This document shows positions 1-10,087 of a stretch of 64,000 bases of DNA, piece by piece. Positions within the stretch are counted from its first letter, which is position 1; the number at the start of each line of letters is the position of its first letter. A program made the translations under genes and the position numbers. The stretch is from positions 1 to 64,000 of the forward strand of contig NZ_PDWO01000016.1 of NCBI RefSeq assembly GCF_010211765.1, written 5' to 3'. A model generated the notes under the pieces. That model made no database searches, was not told the origin of the DNA, and saw nothing but the letters and a program-made list of their open reading frames with translations. This DNA comes from Pseudoxanthomonas kaohsiungensis (GTDB lineage: Bacteria; Pseudomonadota; Gammaproteobacteria; Xanthomonadales; Xanthomonadaceae).

Positions 1-98
1 ACAGGCCGCACTCCAGCCTTGGCTACCGGACACCCAAGCAGTTCAAGGAAGATCAGCAGCAAGAGCAGCAACCGACCCACCGAGCCATCGTCAACTAA
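1..98 (+). CDS. IS3-family transposase (OrfB/DDE integrase), C-terminal fragment
   Basis: The frame starting at base 3 reads RPHSSLGYRTPKQFKED and then a Gln-rich tail ending in a TAA at 96-98. The R-P-H-S-S-L-G-Y-x-T-P motif is the hallmark end of the rve integrase core in IS3-family OrfB transposases, which cut and rejoin DNA during transposition of the element. Only about 31 residues lie in the window; the DDE catalytic residues are off the left edge. Whether the full element is intact cannot be judged from here. Confidence 0.88.
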   Translation, partial: RPHSSLGYRTPKQFKEDQQQEQQPTHRAIVN

Positions 99-127
99 CC
101 GGTGGTCCTAAAAAACCCGGCAGGTCA
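1..127 (+). mobile_element. Right end of an IS3-family insertion sequence
   Basis: After the transposase stop the sequence runs through ggtggtccta and ends plausibly at GGCAGGTCA (119-127). Its complement, TGACCTGCC, is the kind of TGA-initial terminal repeat seen in several IS3 subgroups. The exact boundary and target duplication cannot be verified because the left end is outside the window. Confidence 0.6.
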
Positions 128-200
128 CGGCGGCGGGGGCCCGGGAGCCGGCGGCAGTGCTGCCGGCCCGCATAGGTTAGCGGCAGCGCGGCCGCCGCCT

Positions 201-403
201 GTAGGAGCCCATCTTCATGGGCGACCCGGCGCCCCGAACGTAGGGCCCATCCTTATGGGCGACCCGATGCCACCGATCGTAGGAGCCCATCCTCATGGGC
301 GACCCGACGCCCCGAACGACGCGGCTATCTCGTCAACGACACCGGCACAGGGGACGTTCCTGCTGCTGCGACGCCAGTGTCGCCCATGAAGATGGGCTCC
401 TAC
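201..403. repeat. Cluster of four GTAG-type REP hairpins
   Basis: Three direct copies of GTAGGAGCCCATCNTCATGGGCGAC (201-227, 240-266 slightly degenerate, 279-307) are followed by one inverted copy (379-403). Each copy folds into a GCCCAT/ATGGGC stem after the GTAG tetranucleotide. This matches the GTAG-headed REPs known from Stenotrophomonas and relatives, which are moved by RAYT transposases. The copies fill the gap between the IS end and the HlyD gene; I see no gene in 128-446. Confidence 0.85.
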
Positions 404-446
404 ACGGGGGACCATCGGCGAGGGGCGCTAGCCGGCGGCTCCGCCT

Positions 447-1706
447 TCAATGGCCGGGTGCGGCCACGCCATCGCCGCCGCGCAGCGAGTACAGCGGCTC
501 CAGCAGCCATTCGTGGAGCTTGCGGCGCTCGCCGAGGATGTCGGCTTCCAGCAGCATCCCCGGGCGCAGCGGTTCGGGCCTGCCGTAGGCCAGCACCTCC
601 TGGCGGTCCAGCGCGACCAGGATCCGGTAATGCGGCTCGGACGACGGCGCGCCGGCAACAGGGGGAACCGCGCTGCGCGAGATGCGGGCCACGCGCCCAC
701 CCTGGTGGCCGAACTTCTGGAACGGATAGGCCTGGTAGCGCAGCCGTACGCGGTCACCCGGCCGGATGAAGCCGATCGCGCGACTGGGCACCTGCAGCTG
801 GGCCTGCAATCGCGCACCCTCGGGCAATAGGCTCAGCAACGGCTGGCCGGGCTGCACCGCCTGGCCGGGCTCGACGAAGCGATGGGCGACCAGGCCCGCC
901 AGCGGTGCCTTCACCAGCACGCCACCGTCGGCCTCATGGCGGTAACGCTCCTGGGCCAGCAACGCGTGTTCGCGTCGCGCGGTCGCCTCGATGGCTTCGC
1001 GCTGGGCCGGCAGCCCGGCCAGCGCCTGCTCCAGCCCGGCGATCTCGCGCGCCAGCGCAGTGGCCTGGCGTTCGAGCACCTGCCGCGCATTGAGCATCTC
1101 CAGCATCGCCTGCTCCTGCTGGCGCACCTGCACCACGCTGACATAGCCGGAGGCGGCGACCTCGCGGTAGCGCTCGGCGGTCTCGCGTCCCAGCCGCACC
1201 TGCGCGTCGCGCGTGGCGATGCCCGCGCGCACCTGGCCCAGCTCCGTGCGCAGCATCGCCAGCTGGCGCTGCTGGCCCTGCTCCTGGACCGCCAGCTGCG
1301 CGAGCTGGGCCTGCGCCAGCTGCGCGCTCGAGGAATCGCGCTCGTCCAGCCCACGGCCGATGACGGTGTGGGCATCGGCACCGCTCGCGGCAACGCGCGG
1401 CAGGTCGATTCGCACCAGCGCCTGGTCGCGGGCGACGCTGGCGCCCTCCTCGACCGTCATCCGGCCCACCATGCCCGAGGTCGGGGCGACCACCGTGGAC
1501 ACGCCGAGGTCCGGCACCAGTTGGCCACCCACGCGCGAGCGGTGCGCGTATTCCCCGAACAGGAGCAGGTATGCGACCGCTCCCGCGGCCAGCAGCGCGA
1601 ACACGGCTCCCACCCACACCGGCATGGGCTGGGCGAGGGAGATCCTGCCGAGCCAGTCCTGTCGCCGCGCCTGTACGACCTCCGGACGGAAGAGCGGCGC
1701 ATTCAT
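447..1706 (-). CDS. HlyD-family periplasmic adaptor of the bacteriocin exporter
   Basis: This 419-residue protein is a membrane-fusion adaptor that would bridge the inner-membrane ABC transporter to a TolC-like outer-membrane channel. It has a short cytoplasmic N-terminus, one membrane helix at about residues 30-52, a barrel-sandwich (biotinyl-lipoyl-like) half from about 70, a long Ala/Gln/Glu-rich coiled-coil region at about 130-270, and a second lipoyl half beginning VLVKAPLAGLVAHRFVEPG. It resembles CvaA/MchE-type adaptors rather than RND adaptors, with no lipobox. Its ATG overlaps the transporter stop as ATGA, so the two are translationally coupled. No outer-membrane partner gene is present in the window, so a shared TolC elsewhere is inferred. 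Confidence 0.9.
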   Translation of the reverse strand: MNAPLFRPEVVQARRQDWLGRISLAQPMPVWVGAVFALLAAGAVAYLLLFGEYAHRSRVGGQLVPDLGVSTVVAPTSGMVGRMTVEEGASVARDQALVRIDLPRVAASGADAHTVIGRGLDERDSSSAQLAQAQLAQLAVQEQGQQRQLAMLRTELGQVRAGIATRDAQVRLGRETAERYREVAASGYVSVVQVRQQEQAMLEMLNARQVLERQATALAREIAGLEQALAGLPAQREAIEATARREHALLAQERYRHEADGGVLVKAPLAGLVAHRFVEPGQAVQPGQPLLSLLPEGARLQAQLQVPSRAIGFIRPGDRVRLRYQAYPFQKFGHQGGRVARISRSAVPPVAGAPSSEPHYRILVALDRQEVLAYGRPEPLRPGMLLEADILGERRKLHEWLLEPLYSLRGGDGVAAPGH

Positions 1707-3853
1707 GCCGGCAGGCCAATGATCGACGTGCCGATCCCGCCGACGGACTCCATGGCCGGCGCGGCGCCGGCAGCGAGGCCATCGCTGCGCGGCCTCTCGC
1801 AGATCCGGCCATCGCGAAGCTCGAGCACCCGATCGGCGCTGGCGATGGTTTCGGGGCGATGGGCGATGATGATGCGGGTCAGGTGCAGGCGCCGGACCGC
1901 CTCGTTGACTTCGCGTTCGCGCGCGACGTCGAGGTGGCTGGTCGCTTCGTCGAGCACCAGCAACTGCGGCTTCCGGTACAGGGCACGGGCGAGAATCACG
2001 CGCTGCTTCTGGCCGCCGGACAACGTAGTGCCCATGTCGCCGATCAGGCTGTGGTAGCCCATCGGCATGGCGGCGATCTCGTCGTGCACGGCGGCCTGCC
2101 GGGCCGCTTCCTCGATCCGGCGCGGGTCCGCATCCTCGTCGCCGAAGGCGATGTTCTCGGCGATGCTGCCGGCGAACAGGTGGTCGTCCTGCATCACCGC
2201 CGCGACCAGCTTCCGGTAGGACGCACTGCCCAGCTGCCGGATGCCGATGCCGCCCCAGCGGATTCCTCCCTCGGTCGCCGGCAGCAGCCCCAGCAGCAGC
2301 TTGGCCAGGGTGGTCTTGCCGCAGCCGGAGGCGCCGACGATGGCCACCGACTCGCCCGCCCCGATCCTGAAGTTGCAGTCACGCAGTACCCATGGCTCGC
2401 CCTCGGCATAGCGGAAGCCGAGCCCGACCGCCTCGATCGCCGCATCCGCCGGCGTCCCGGTTTCCGGCAGGCCGCTGTCGGACTCCGGCTCGGCCAGCAC
2501 GATGTCGGCCAGGCGCTCTCCGTGCAGGCGCAGCATGCGGAACTCGACCCCGCGGTCGATCAATGCCGCCACCCGCTGCGCGAACTGGTCCTTGTAGGCC
2601 AGGTACGCCACCAGCATGCCGACCGAGAACGCGCCCTCCAGCGTGAGCAGCGCCCCCATCCAGATCACCGCCACCCGTTCGATGCCGAACACCAGCTGGC
2701 TGGCAGCCTGGAAGCCGATGCCCATCTGCGCCAGCCGAACCTCCCGGTTGACCGTCTCGCCCATCAGGTTCAGCCAGGCGGACTGGCGGACCGGTTCGCA
2801 GCGCGCCACCTTGACCGACTGCATGCCGCGCAGGGTCTCCAGCAGGTGGCCCTCCTGGCGCGCCGCCGCCACGATGTGCTGCTCGGTGCCTTCGCGCAGG
2901 GCGCCGAACGCCAGCAGCCGGATGCACAGGTACAGCAATGCGGCCACCAGCGTGACCAGCGCCAGTCGGGGGCTGTACAGCAACAGCATCGACACCGTGG
3001 CGACCGCCATCATGCCGTCGATCACCACTTCGACGAACCCGGTGGTGACCGTGCGCTGGATCGCCTGCACGCTGCCGAAGCGCGAGATCACGTCGCCGAG
3101 GTGCCGCTTCTCGAAGTAGCCGAGGGGAAGCCGCAGCAGGTGCGCGAACACGCTGGCCGTCCACTGCATGCCCAGCTGCATGGACAGCGCCAGCACCGCC
3201 CAGCCCCGCAGCGCACCCGTGCCGACCTGGAGCAACGCGGACAGGCCGAAGCCGATTCCGAGCACCACCAGCAGGTCGCGGTCGCCCGCGACGAGCACCT
3301 GGTCGACCACCCATTGCATGAAGAAAGGCGCGAGCAGGACGAATACCTGCAGCACCAGCGAAAGCGCGAATACGACGGCCAGGGCGCGCCAGAAGCCCGA
3401 TACCGGACCGGCAAGATGGCGCAGCGGGATCGACAGGGGCTGCCGCTCCGGCTTGAACCCGGCCGCCGGCGACAGCTCCAGCGCCACCCCGGTGAAATGG
3501 CGCGACAGCTCTTCGGCGGAGACGCGCCGGCTGCCGTTCGCCGGATCGATGATCGAGGCGCCGCGCGGACCCGCCTTTTCGAGTACGACGAAGTGGTTGA
3601 GGTCCCAGTGCAGCACGCAGGGTGTACGCAACTGCGTCAGCTCCCCCAGCTCGAGCCGCAGCGCGCGGCCCGACAGCCCCAGCCGCGCGGCGACATCCAG
3701 CAACCGCGACAGGCTGGCGCCCTTGAGCGAAAGCGGAAAGCGGCGACGCAGCTCGCGCAGCGGCAGCACCATCCCATGGTGCGAGGCCACCATGGCCAGG
3801 CAGGCCAGTCCGCATTCGGCGGGTTCGGCCTGGAGGATGACAGTCCTTGTCAC
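1703..3853 (-). CDS. C39 peptidase-containing ABC transporter (bacteriocin processing and export)
   Basis: This 716-residue PCAT protein cleaves a double-glycine leader and exports the mature peptide across the inner membrane. The N-terminal C39 peptidase has the catalytic Cys14 (PAECGLAC), His87 (NHFVV) and Asp103 (IIDPANG). A six-helix ABC membrane domain spans about 130-420. The nucleotide-binding domain has Walker A GASGCGKTT near residue 506, signature LSGGQKQR near 610, Walker B LLVLDEATS and an H-loop IIIAHR. All key residues are intact, so it should be active, unlike degenerate C39 relatives. The start is GTG at 3853, preceded by a purine-rich stretch. It lies 39 bases after the CPBP stop and overlaps the HlyD start by four bases. 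CvaB/MchF-type microcin transporters are the closest functional analogues. Confidence 0.95.
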   Translation of the reverse strand: MTRTVILQAEPAECGLACLAMVASHHGMVLPLRELRRRFPLSLKGASLSRLLDVAARLGLSGRALRLELGELTQLRTPCVLHWDLNHFVVLEKAGPRGASIIDPANGSRRVSAEELSRHFTGVALELSPAAGFKPERQPLSIPLRHLAGPVSGFWRALAVVFALSLVLQVFVLLAPFFMQWVVDQVLVAGDRDLLVVLGIGFGLSALLQVGTGALRGWAVLALSMQLGMQWTASVFAHLLRLPLGYFEKRHLGDVISRFGSVQAIQRTVTTGFVEVVIDGMMAVATVSMLLLYSPRLALVTLVAALLYLCIRLLAFGALREGTEQHIVAAARQEGHLLETLRGMQSVKVARCEPVRQSAWLNLMGETVNREVRLAQMGIGFQAASQLVFGIERVAVIWMGALLTLEGAFSVGMLVAYLAYKDQFAQRVAALIDRGVEFRMLRLHGERLADIVLAEPESDSGLPETGTPADAAIEAVGLGFRYAEGEPWVLRDCNFRIGAGESVAIVGASGCGKTTLAKLLLGLLPATEGGIRWGGIGIRQLGSASYRKLVAAVMQDDHLFAGSIAENIAFGDEDADPRRIEEAARQAAVHDEIAAMPMGYHSLIGDMGTTLSGGQKQRVILARALYRKPQLLVLDEATSHLDVAREREVNEAVRRLHLTRIIIAHRPETIASADRVLELRDGRICERPRSDGLAAGAAPAMESVGGIGTSIIGLPA

Positions 3854-3892
3854 ACCTGCACCCTCTCTCGTCAGTTCACTTACCTAGCCCAA

Positions 3893-4570
3893 TCAGAAGA
3901 AGCCAAAGCCGGACGTGAGGTACCAAGCCATAACTATGGCATTCACTGCACCATGAACAACCGCTCTCTGAAGCGTTCCAATGTTCTTACTCAGCGCCAA
4001 CCAACAAAGCACCATCGAAAGAATGAAAGACCATGCCACTGCATTTCTATGAACTAGGGAAAAAACTGCGGATACGACAACCGCCGACAACCAAGGCGTG
4101 GCCAGAATCGCCCCTCCACGAAGCAAAAGATTCCTGACCACCTTCTCTTCAAAAATTGGCGCGGTGACTATCGAGCTCGACAAGCCGACGAGAACAGCGA
4201 CTTCGCTACCGGCAGCAAGATCGGGGAATCGTGTCCTGCCCCATGCAAAAACAACCACCCAGAAGATAGCCAAACTACAACCGAGCAATAGAAGTGCCGC
4301 GGCGCGCTTAAGAGTCCAAGATGCAACATGCGGTTCGGGGTAAAGCTTTAGGAGAATTACCGCGAGAAGAAGTTCGGTTAGTGGCTTGGCGCCGGCCACT
4401 GCAAAAATCTCTCCTAAGCGAATCAGGCCGGCAGCCAATACCGTCGCGAGGACTCCAGCCCCTAGAAATTGCCACCCAGCGGCACGCGAACCGGGCGGCG
4501 TGCGCCCGGCGCGCCTGAACGAGGAAGAGCGCGAGCGCTCTTCCTCGGATTGGTCACTTGATGCGTTCAA
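3893..4570 (-). CDS. CPBP-family intramembrane metalloprotease, candidate bacteriocin immunity protein
   Basis: This hydrophobic protein of up to 225 residues has about five or six membrane helices. All three CPBP (Abi/CAAX protease) motifs are present: EE141-142xxxR146 (FEEKVVRN), F170xxxH174 (FSLVH) and H206xxxN210 (HGAVN). CPBP proteins act as self-immunity factors in several Gram-positive class II bacteriocin loci, and some process prenylated or secreted peptides. Its place directly between precursor and exporter makes immunity the first guess, with an extra maturation step as the alternative. No ATG is available near the N-terminus; the longest frame uses TTG at 4570, overlapping the precursor stop by 17 bases, so the start is uncertain. 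The gene is visibly AT-richer than its neighbours, suggesting transfer. Confidence 0.8.
   Translation of the reverse strand: MNASSDQSEEERSRSSSFRRAGRTPPGSRAAGWQFLGAGVLATVLAAGLIRLGEIFAVAGAKPLTELLLAVILLKLYPEPHVASWTLKRAAALLLLGCSLAIFWVVVFAWGRTRFPDLAAGSEVAVLVGLSSSIVTAPIFEEKVVRNLLLRGGAILATPWLSAVVVSAVFSLVHRNAVAWSFILSMVLCWLALSKNIGTLQRAVVHGAVNAIVMAWYLTSGFGFF
4521..4546 (-). other. Perfect 12-bp inverted repeat just after the bacteriocin precursor stop
   Basis: GAGGAAGAGCGC at 4521-4532 is exactly complementary to 4535-4546, with two bases between them. It lies 7 bases beyond the precursor stop and inside the N-terminal codons of the CPBP gene if the TTG start is used. No T-run follows on the minus strand, so it is more likely an mRNA-stabilising or attenuating stem than a full terminator. 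This is the usual place for a device that makes precursor mRNA exceed exporter mRNA. Confidence 0.7.
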
Positions 4571-4748
4571 TGATGCCGGGGACCGTGACAGGACTGGCCG
4601 CCAGGAAATTCCACACCGCCTTCCCCGCCGCAGCCCAATCGGAAGCCGAACCGGTACACGACAGAGACGGATCCTTCGACACGGTCACGGTGCACTCCAG
4701 CTCCCCACCAGCAACCGCCCCCACCTCATCCACAGTCAGACTACGCAT
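4554..4748 (-). CDS. Class II bacteriocin / microcin-like precursor peptide with double-glycine leader
   Basis: This 64-residue peptide starts at ATG 4748, preceded by AAGGAG 8 bases upstream; a longer upstream start (4796) would add 16 residues without a good ribosome site and spoil the leader. Residues 1-15 (MRSLTVDEVGAVAGG) form a classic double-glycine leader, with the conserved L-x-x-x-E-x-x-x-V-x-GG spacing cut by C39 transporters. The predicted 49-residue core starts ELECTV and has two cysteines at core positions 4 and 16, a disulfide candidate. These are followed by a Trp-containing segment (DWAAAGKAVWNFL) and a C-terminal VPGIIERIK. I recognise no known bacteriocin in the core. The exporter encoded downstream supports export by a dedicated system. 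Confidence 0.85.
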   Translation of the reverse strand: MRSLTVDEVGAVAGGELECTVTVSKDPSLSCTGSASDWAAAGKAVWNFLAASPVTVPGIIERIK

Positions 4749-4851
4749 GACATCCACTCCTTGGTTGTATGCATGACGGGCCACCCTGGTCCGCATGGCC
4801 GGCTTGGCCGGCCGCCTACCTATCGCACAACCGCCTCGCCGGCGGGATAGT

Positions 4852-4873
4852 CCGACTCCGGATCCGGGGTCGG
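4852..4873 (-). terminator. Hairpin downstream of maeB
   Basis: CCGACTCCGGATCCGGGGTCGG is a GC-rich near-palindrome 17 bases past the maeB stop. No U-run follows on the minus strand, so it is only a weak candidate for an intrinsic terminator. Confidence 0.35.
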
Positions 4874-4889
4874 AAATCCCTGATCCGCA

Positions 4890-7184
<2,295 letters not shown>

Positions 7185-7371
7185 GTCCGTCACGGCGAGG
7201 GGCAGGCACGGGATTCTACGCGGACGCCGCTGGCGGGGTCCCGGCCGCGGCCGCCGCGCTGGCTGACGGAATCGGCACAGGCGCTTGCGGCAACGGGCTG
7301 ACACCGGTTGCAGGCGGCGGCCGGCCCGGGTGGCGCGGGGCGGCGTGGCGCGGTCCGCGCGCCTTCGCGTA

Positions 7372-7409
7372 TGAAAAAGTTTTCCAGCCCTTGTGCTACG
7401 TGGTACATA
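7372..7409 (+). promoter_or_regulatory. Candidate promoter and operator of the D-amino-acid operon
   Basis: A short palindrome GAAAA-AG-TTTTC (7373-7384) overlaps a possible -35 element TTTTCC (7380-7385), followed 18 bases later by TACATA (7404-7409) as a -10. RpiR-family regulators often bind GAAA/TTTC inverted repeats, and an RpiR gene sits in the operon downstream. The match is my own reading of the sequence. Confidence 0.35.
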
Positions 7410-7449
7410 GGTTGCGGTAAGGAAGGCGGGGGCCACGGGCCGGATCGGG

Positions 7450-8721
7450 ATGCCACACGAGAATTTCTTTCAGACGCCGGGCGGAGAGTTGGCCGGCAAG
7501 GGCCTGGGCGCTGGCCAGGCGGTGTTCGACGCCGGGGAAGTCGCCGCGGCCGGCTGGCGCATCCTCGAAGGCGAGGTCAGCCTGCCGGTGGCGGTGCTGC
7601 GCGACTCGGCCCTGGCCCACAACCTGGACTGGATGCGCCGGTTCATGGCCGCCTACGGGGTCGAGCTGGCCCCGCACGGCAAGACCACGATGAGTCCGGA
7701 GTTGTTCGCGATGCAGCTCGACGCCGGGGCTTGGGGCATCACCCTGGCGACCGCGCCGCAGGTGCACGACGCGTACCGCCACGGCGTGCGCCGGGTACTG
7801 ATGGCCAACCAGCTGGTCGACCGGGCCAACATGGCGATCATCTCCGGGCTGCTGGCCGATCCGGAGTTCGAGTTCTGCTGCCTGGTCGATTCGGCGGCCA
7901 ATGCGCAGGCGCTGGGCACGTTCTTCGCCGGCCGCGGGCAGCGCCTGCGCCTGCTGCTGGAAATCGGCGTGGCCGGCGGCCGCACCGGCGTGCGCGACCA
8001 AGCGCAGGCGCGCGAAGTGACCCAAGCCATCGCGCGCTGGCCGCAGTCGCTGGCGCTGGTCGGGGTGGAGACCTACGAGGGCGTGCTCAAGGATGAAGCC
8101 GGGATCCGCGCCCTGCTCCGTCGCACGGTCGCCACGTTGCAGGCGCTGCGCGAGAACGGCGCCCTCGCCGAGCCGGTCTCGCTGCTGTCCGGGGCCGGCT
8201 CGGCCTGGTACGACGTGGTCGCCGAGGAGTTCGCCGAGACGGCGAAGGATCCCGGCGTGCGCGTGCTGCTGCGGCCGGGTTGCTACCTGACCCACGACGC
8301 CGGCGCCTACCGCGAGGCCGATGCGCGCATCCACGCCGCCAATCCGGTCGCCCGCTCGATGGCCGAAGGACTGCGCCCGGCGCTGCAGCTGTGGGCCTGC
8401 GTGCAGTCGCGGCCCGAGCCGGGCCGGGCCATCGTCGGCCTGGGCAAGCGCGACGCGGCGTTCGACGCCGGCCTGCCGCTGCCGGCGCTGCACTACCGCG
8501 CCGGCGACGACGCGCCTCGCGACGCGCCGGCGCACTGGCGGCTGGGCGCGATGATGGACCAGCACGCCTTCCTCGAACTGGCCGGCGACGACGACCTGCA
8601 GGTCGGCGACCTGCTGTGCTTCGACATCTCGCATCCGTGCCTGACCTTCGACAAGTGGCGCCACCTGCTGCGCGTGGACGACGCCTGGCGGGTGACCGGC
8701 GCCGTGCGCACGTTCTTCTGA
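7450..8721 (+). CDS. D-threonine-aldolase / D-serine-dehydratase-like PLP enzyme
   Basis: This 423-residue protein has an alanine-racemase-type PLP barrel, with the PLP lysine at about residue 78 in APHGKTT. A C-terminal D-serine dehydratase-like domain contains the metal-type residues H (MMDQHAFLEL) and HPC (DISHPCLTFD). The family (DSD1/D-TA) cleaves or deaminates D-beta-hydroxy amino acids; the exact substrate cannot be read. It opens a five-gene run with a permease, an RpiR regulator, an N-acyl-D-amino-acid deacylase and RidA. It would therefore consume the free D-amino acid released by the deacylase, and RidA would remove the reactive enamine/imine by-product. The gap to the permease is only four bases. 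Confidence 0.87.
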   Translation: MPHENFFQTPGGELAGKGLGAGQAVFDAGEVAAAGWRILEGEVSLPVAVLRDSALAHNLDWMRRFMAAYGVELAPHGKTTMSPELFAMQLDAGAWGITLATAPQVHDAYRHGVRRVLMANQLVDRANMAIISGLLADPEFEFCCLVDSAANAQALGTFFAGRGQRLRLLLEIGVAGGRTGVRDQAQAREVTQAIARWPQSLALVGVETYEGVLKDEAGIRALLRRTVATLQALRENGALAEPVSLLSGAGSAWYDVVAEEFAETAKDPGVRVLLRPGCYLTHDAGAYREADARIHAANPVARSMAEGLRPALQLWACVQSRPEPGRAIVGLGKRDAAFDAGLPLPALHYRAGDDAPRDAPAHWRLGAMMDQHAFLELAGDDDLQVGDLLCFDISHPCLTFDKWRHLLRVDDAWRVTGAVRTFF

Positions 8722-8725
8722 CCGC

Positions 8726-10087
8726 ATGGTCACCGGGACCCTGCTGCTGCTCTACGCCGCCATCGCGATCTGCGCGCTGATCGTGCTGATCGCGCGCTAC
8801 CGGCTCAATCCGTTCATCACCCTCACCCTCGTGTCGCTGGGCTTGGCCCTGGCCGCGGGCATGCCGGCCGGCGAGATCGTCGCTGCCTACGAGCAGGGTG
8901 TGGGCCGCACCCTGGGCCATATCGCCCTGATCGTGGCGCTGGGCACCATGCTCGGCAAGATGATGGCCGAGTCCGGCGGCGCCGAGCGCATCGCGCGCAC
9001 GCTGATCGCGTGGTTCGGCCCGGGGAACGTGCACTGGGCGATGATGCTGGTGGCGTTCGGCATAGGGCTTCCGATCTTCTTCGAGGTCGGCTTCGTGCTG
9101 CTGGTGCCGATCGTGTTCAACGTCGCCCGCCGCACCGGAGTACCGCTGCTGCTGGTCGGGCTGCCGATGGTCGCCGGACTGTCGGTGGTGCACGGGCTGG
9201 TTCCGCCCCATCCGGCGGCCATGCTGGCGGTGAAGGAATACCAGGCCGACGTCGGCCAGACCGTGTTCTACGCGCTGCTGGTCGGCCTGCCGACCGCGGC
9301 GCTGGCCGGGCCGGTGTTCGCCAGGTTCGTCGCCCCGCGCGTACGGCTGCCGGCGCACAACCCGATGGAAGCGGCACTGCTGGACGCAGGCCACGGCCGC
9401 GTGCCGGACGAACAGTTGCCCGGCTTCGGCATCACCGTCGCCACCCTGCTGCTGCCGGTGGGGCTGATGCTGCTGGGCGGCTGGGCCGACGTGCTGGCCA
9501 CGCCGGGCACCCAGGCCAACGAATGGCTGCGCTTCCTCGGCAATTCGGTGGTGGCGCTGCTGCTGGCCACGCTGCTGAGCTTCGTCACCTTGGGCCTGAT
9601 GCGCGGCTTCAACCGCGAGCAGATCCTGAAGTTCTCGCAGGAGTGCCTGGCGCCGACCGCGGCGATCACCCTGCTGGTCGGCGCCGGCGGCGGACTCAAC
9701 GGGATCCTGGTCAAGACCGGCGTGGCCGCGGAGATCACCGCGCTGTCGCAGCGCTTCGAGCTGTCGCCGCTGCTGATGGGCTGGACCGTGGCCGCGCTGA
9801 TGCGCATTGCCACCGGCTCGGCGACGGTGGCGATGAGCACCGCCGCGGGGATAGTGGCTCCGATCGCGCTGGCCGCCGGCTACCCGCACCCGGAACTGCT
9901 GGTGCTGGCCACCGGCGCCGGCTCGCTGATCCTGTCGCATGTCAACGACGGCGGCTTCTGGCTGATCAAGGAGTACTTCAACATGTCGGTGGCGCAGACG
10001 TTCAAGACCTGGACGGTGCTGGAGACGCTGGTATCGCTGGTCGCACTGGCGCTGACCGCGCTGCTGGCGACGGTGCTGGGCGCGTGA
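8726..10087 (+). CDS. GntP-family permease (gluconate:H+ symporter family)
   Basis: This 453-residue inner-membrane protein is hydrophobic throughout, with roughly 12-14 helices and the GntP signature region GIGLPIFFEVGFVLLVPI followed by HGLVPPHPAA. GntP members import gluconate, fructuronate or D-serine (DsdX). Given the D-amino-acid enzymes around it, a DsdX-like role in uptake of a D-amino acid or N-acyl-D-amino acid is more likely than gluconate. The ATG lies four bases after the aldolase stop, and its TGA overlaps the GTG of the next gene. Confidence 0.9.
   Translation: MVTGTLLLLYAAIAICALIVLIARYRLNPFITLTLVSLGLALAAGMPAGEIVAAYEQGVGRTLGHIALIVALGTMLGKMMAESGGAERIARTLIAWFGPGNVHWAMMLVAFGIGLPIFFEVGFVLLVPIVFNVARRTGVPLLLVGLPMVAGLSVVHGLVPPHPAAMLAVKEYQADVGQTVFYALLVGLPTAALAGPVFARFVAPRVRLPAHNPMEAALLDAGHGRVPDEQLPGFGITVATLLLPVGLMLLGGWADVLATPGTQANEWLRFLGNSVVALLLATLLSFVTLGLMRGFNREQILKFSQECLAPTAAITLLVGAGGGLNGILVKTGVAAEITALSQRFELSPLLMGWTVAALMRIATGSATVAMSTAAGIVAPIALAAGYPHPELLVLATGAGSLILSHVNDGGFWLIKEYFNMSVAQTFKTWTVLETLVSLVALALTALLATVLGA

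Noticed and set aside
1571-4057. A long open frame on the plus strand opposite the exporter genes
   Set aside because: High-GC antisense frame; the encoded sequence is full of Arg, Ala, Gln, Asp and His and resembles no fold, while the minus-strand proteins have clear catalytic motifs.
4554-4796. Longer bacteriocin precursor from ATG 4796
   Set aside because: The 16 extra residues have no Shine-Dalgarno and displace the conserved leader; AAGGAG lies at the 4748 start.
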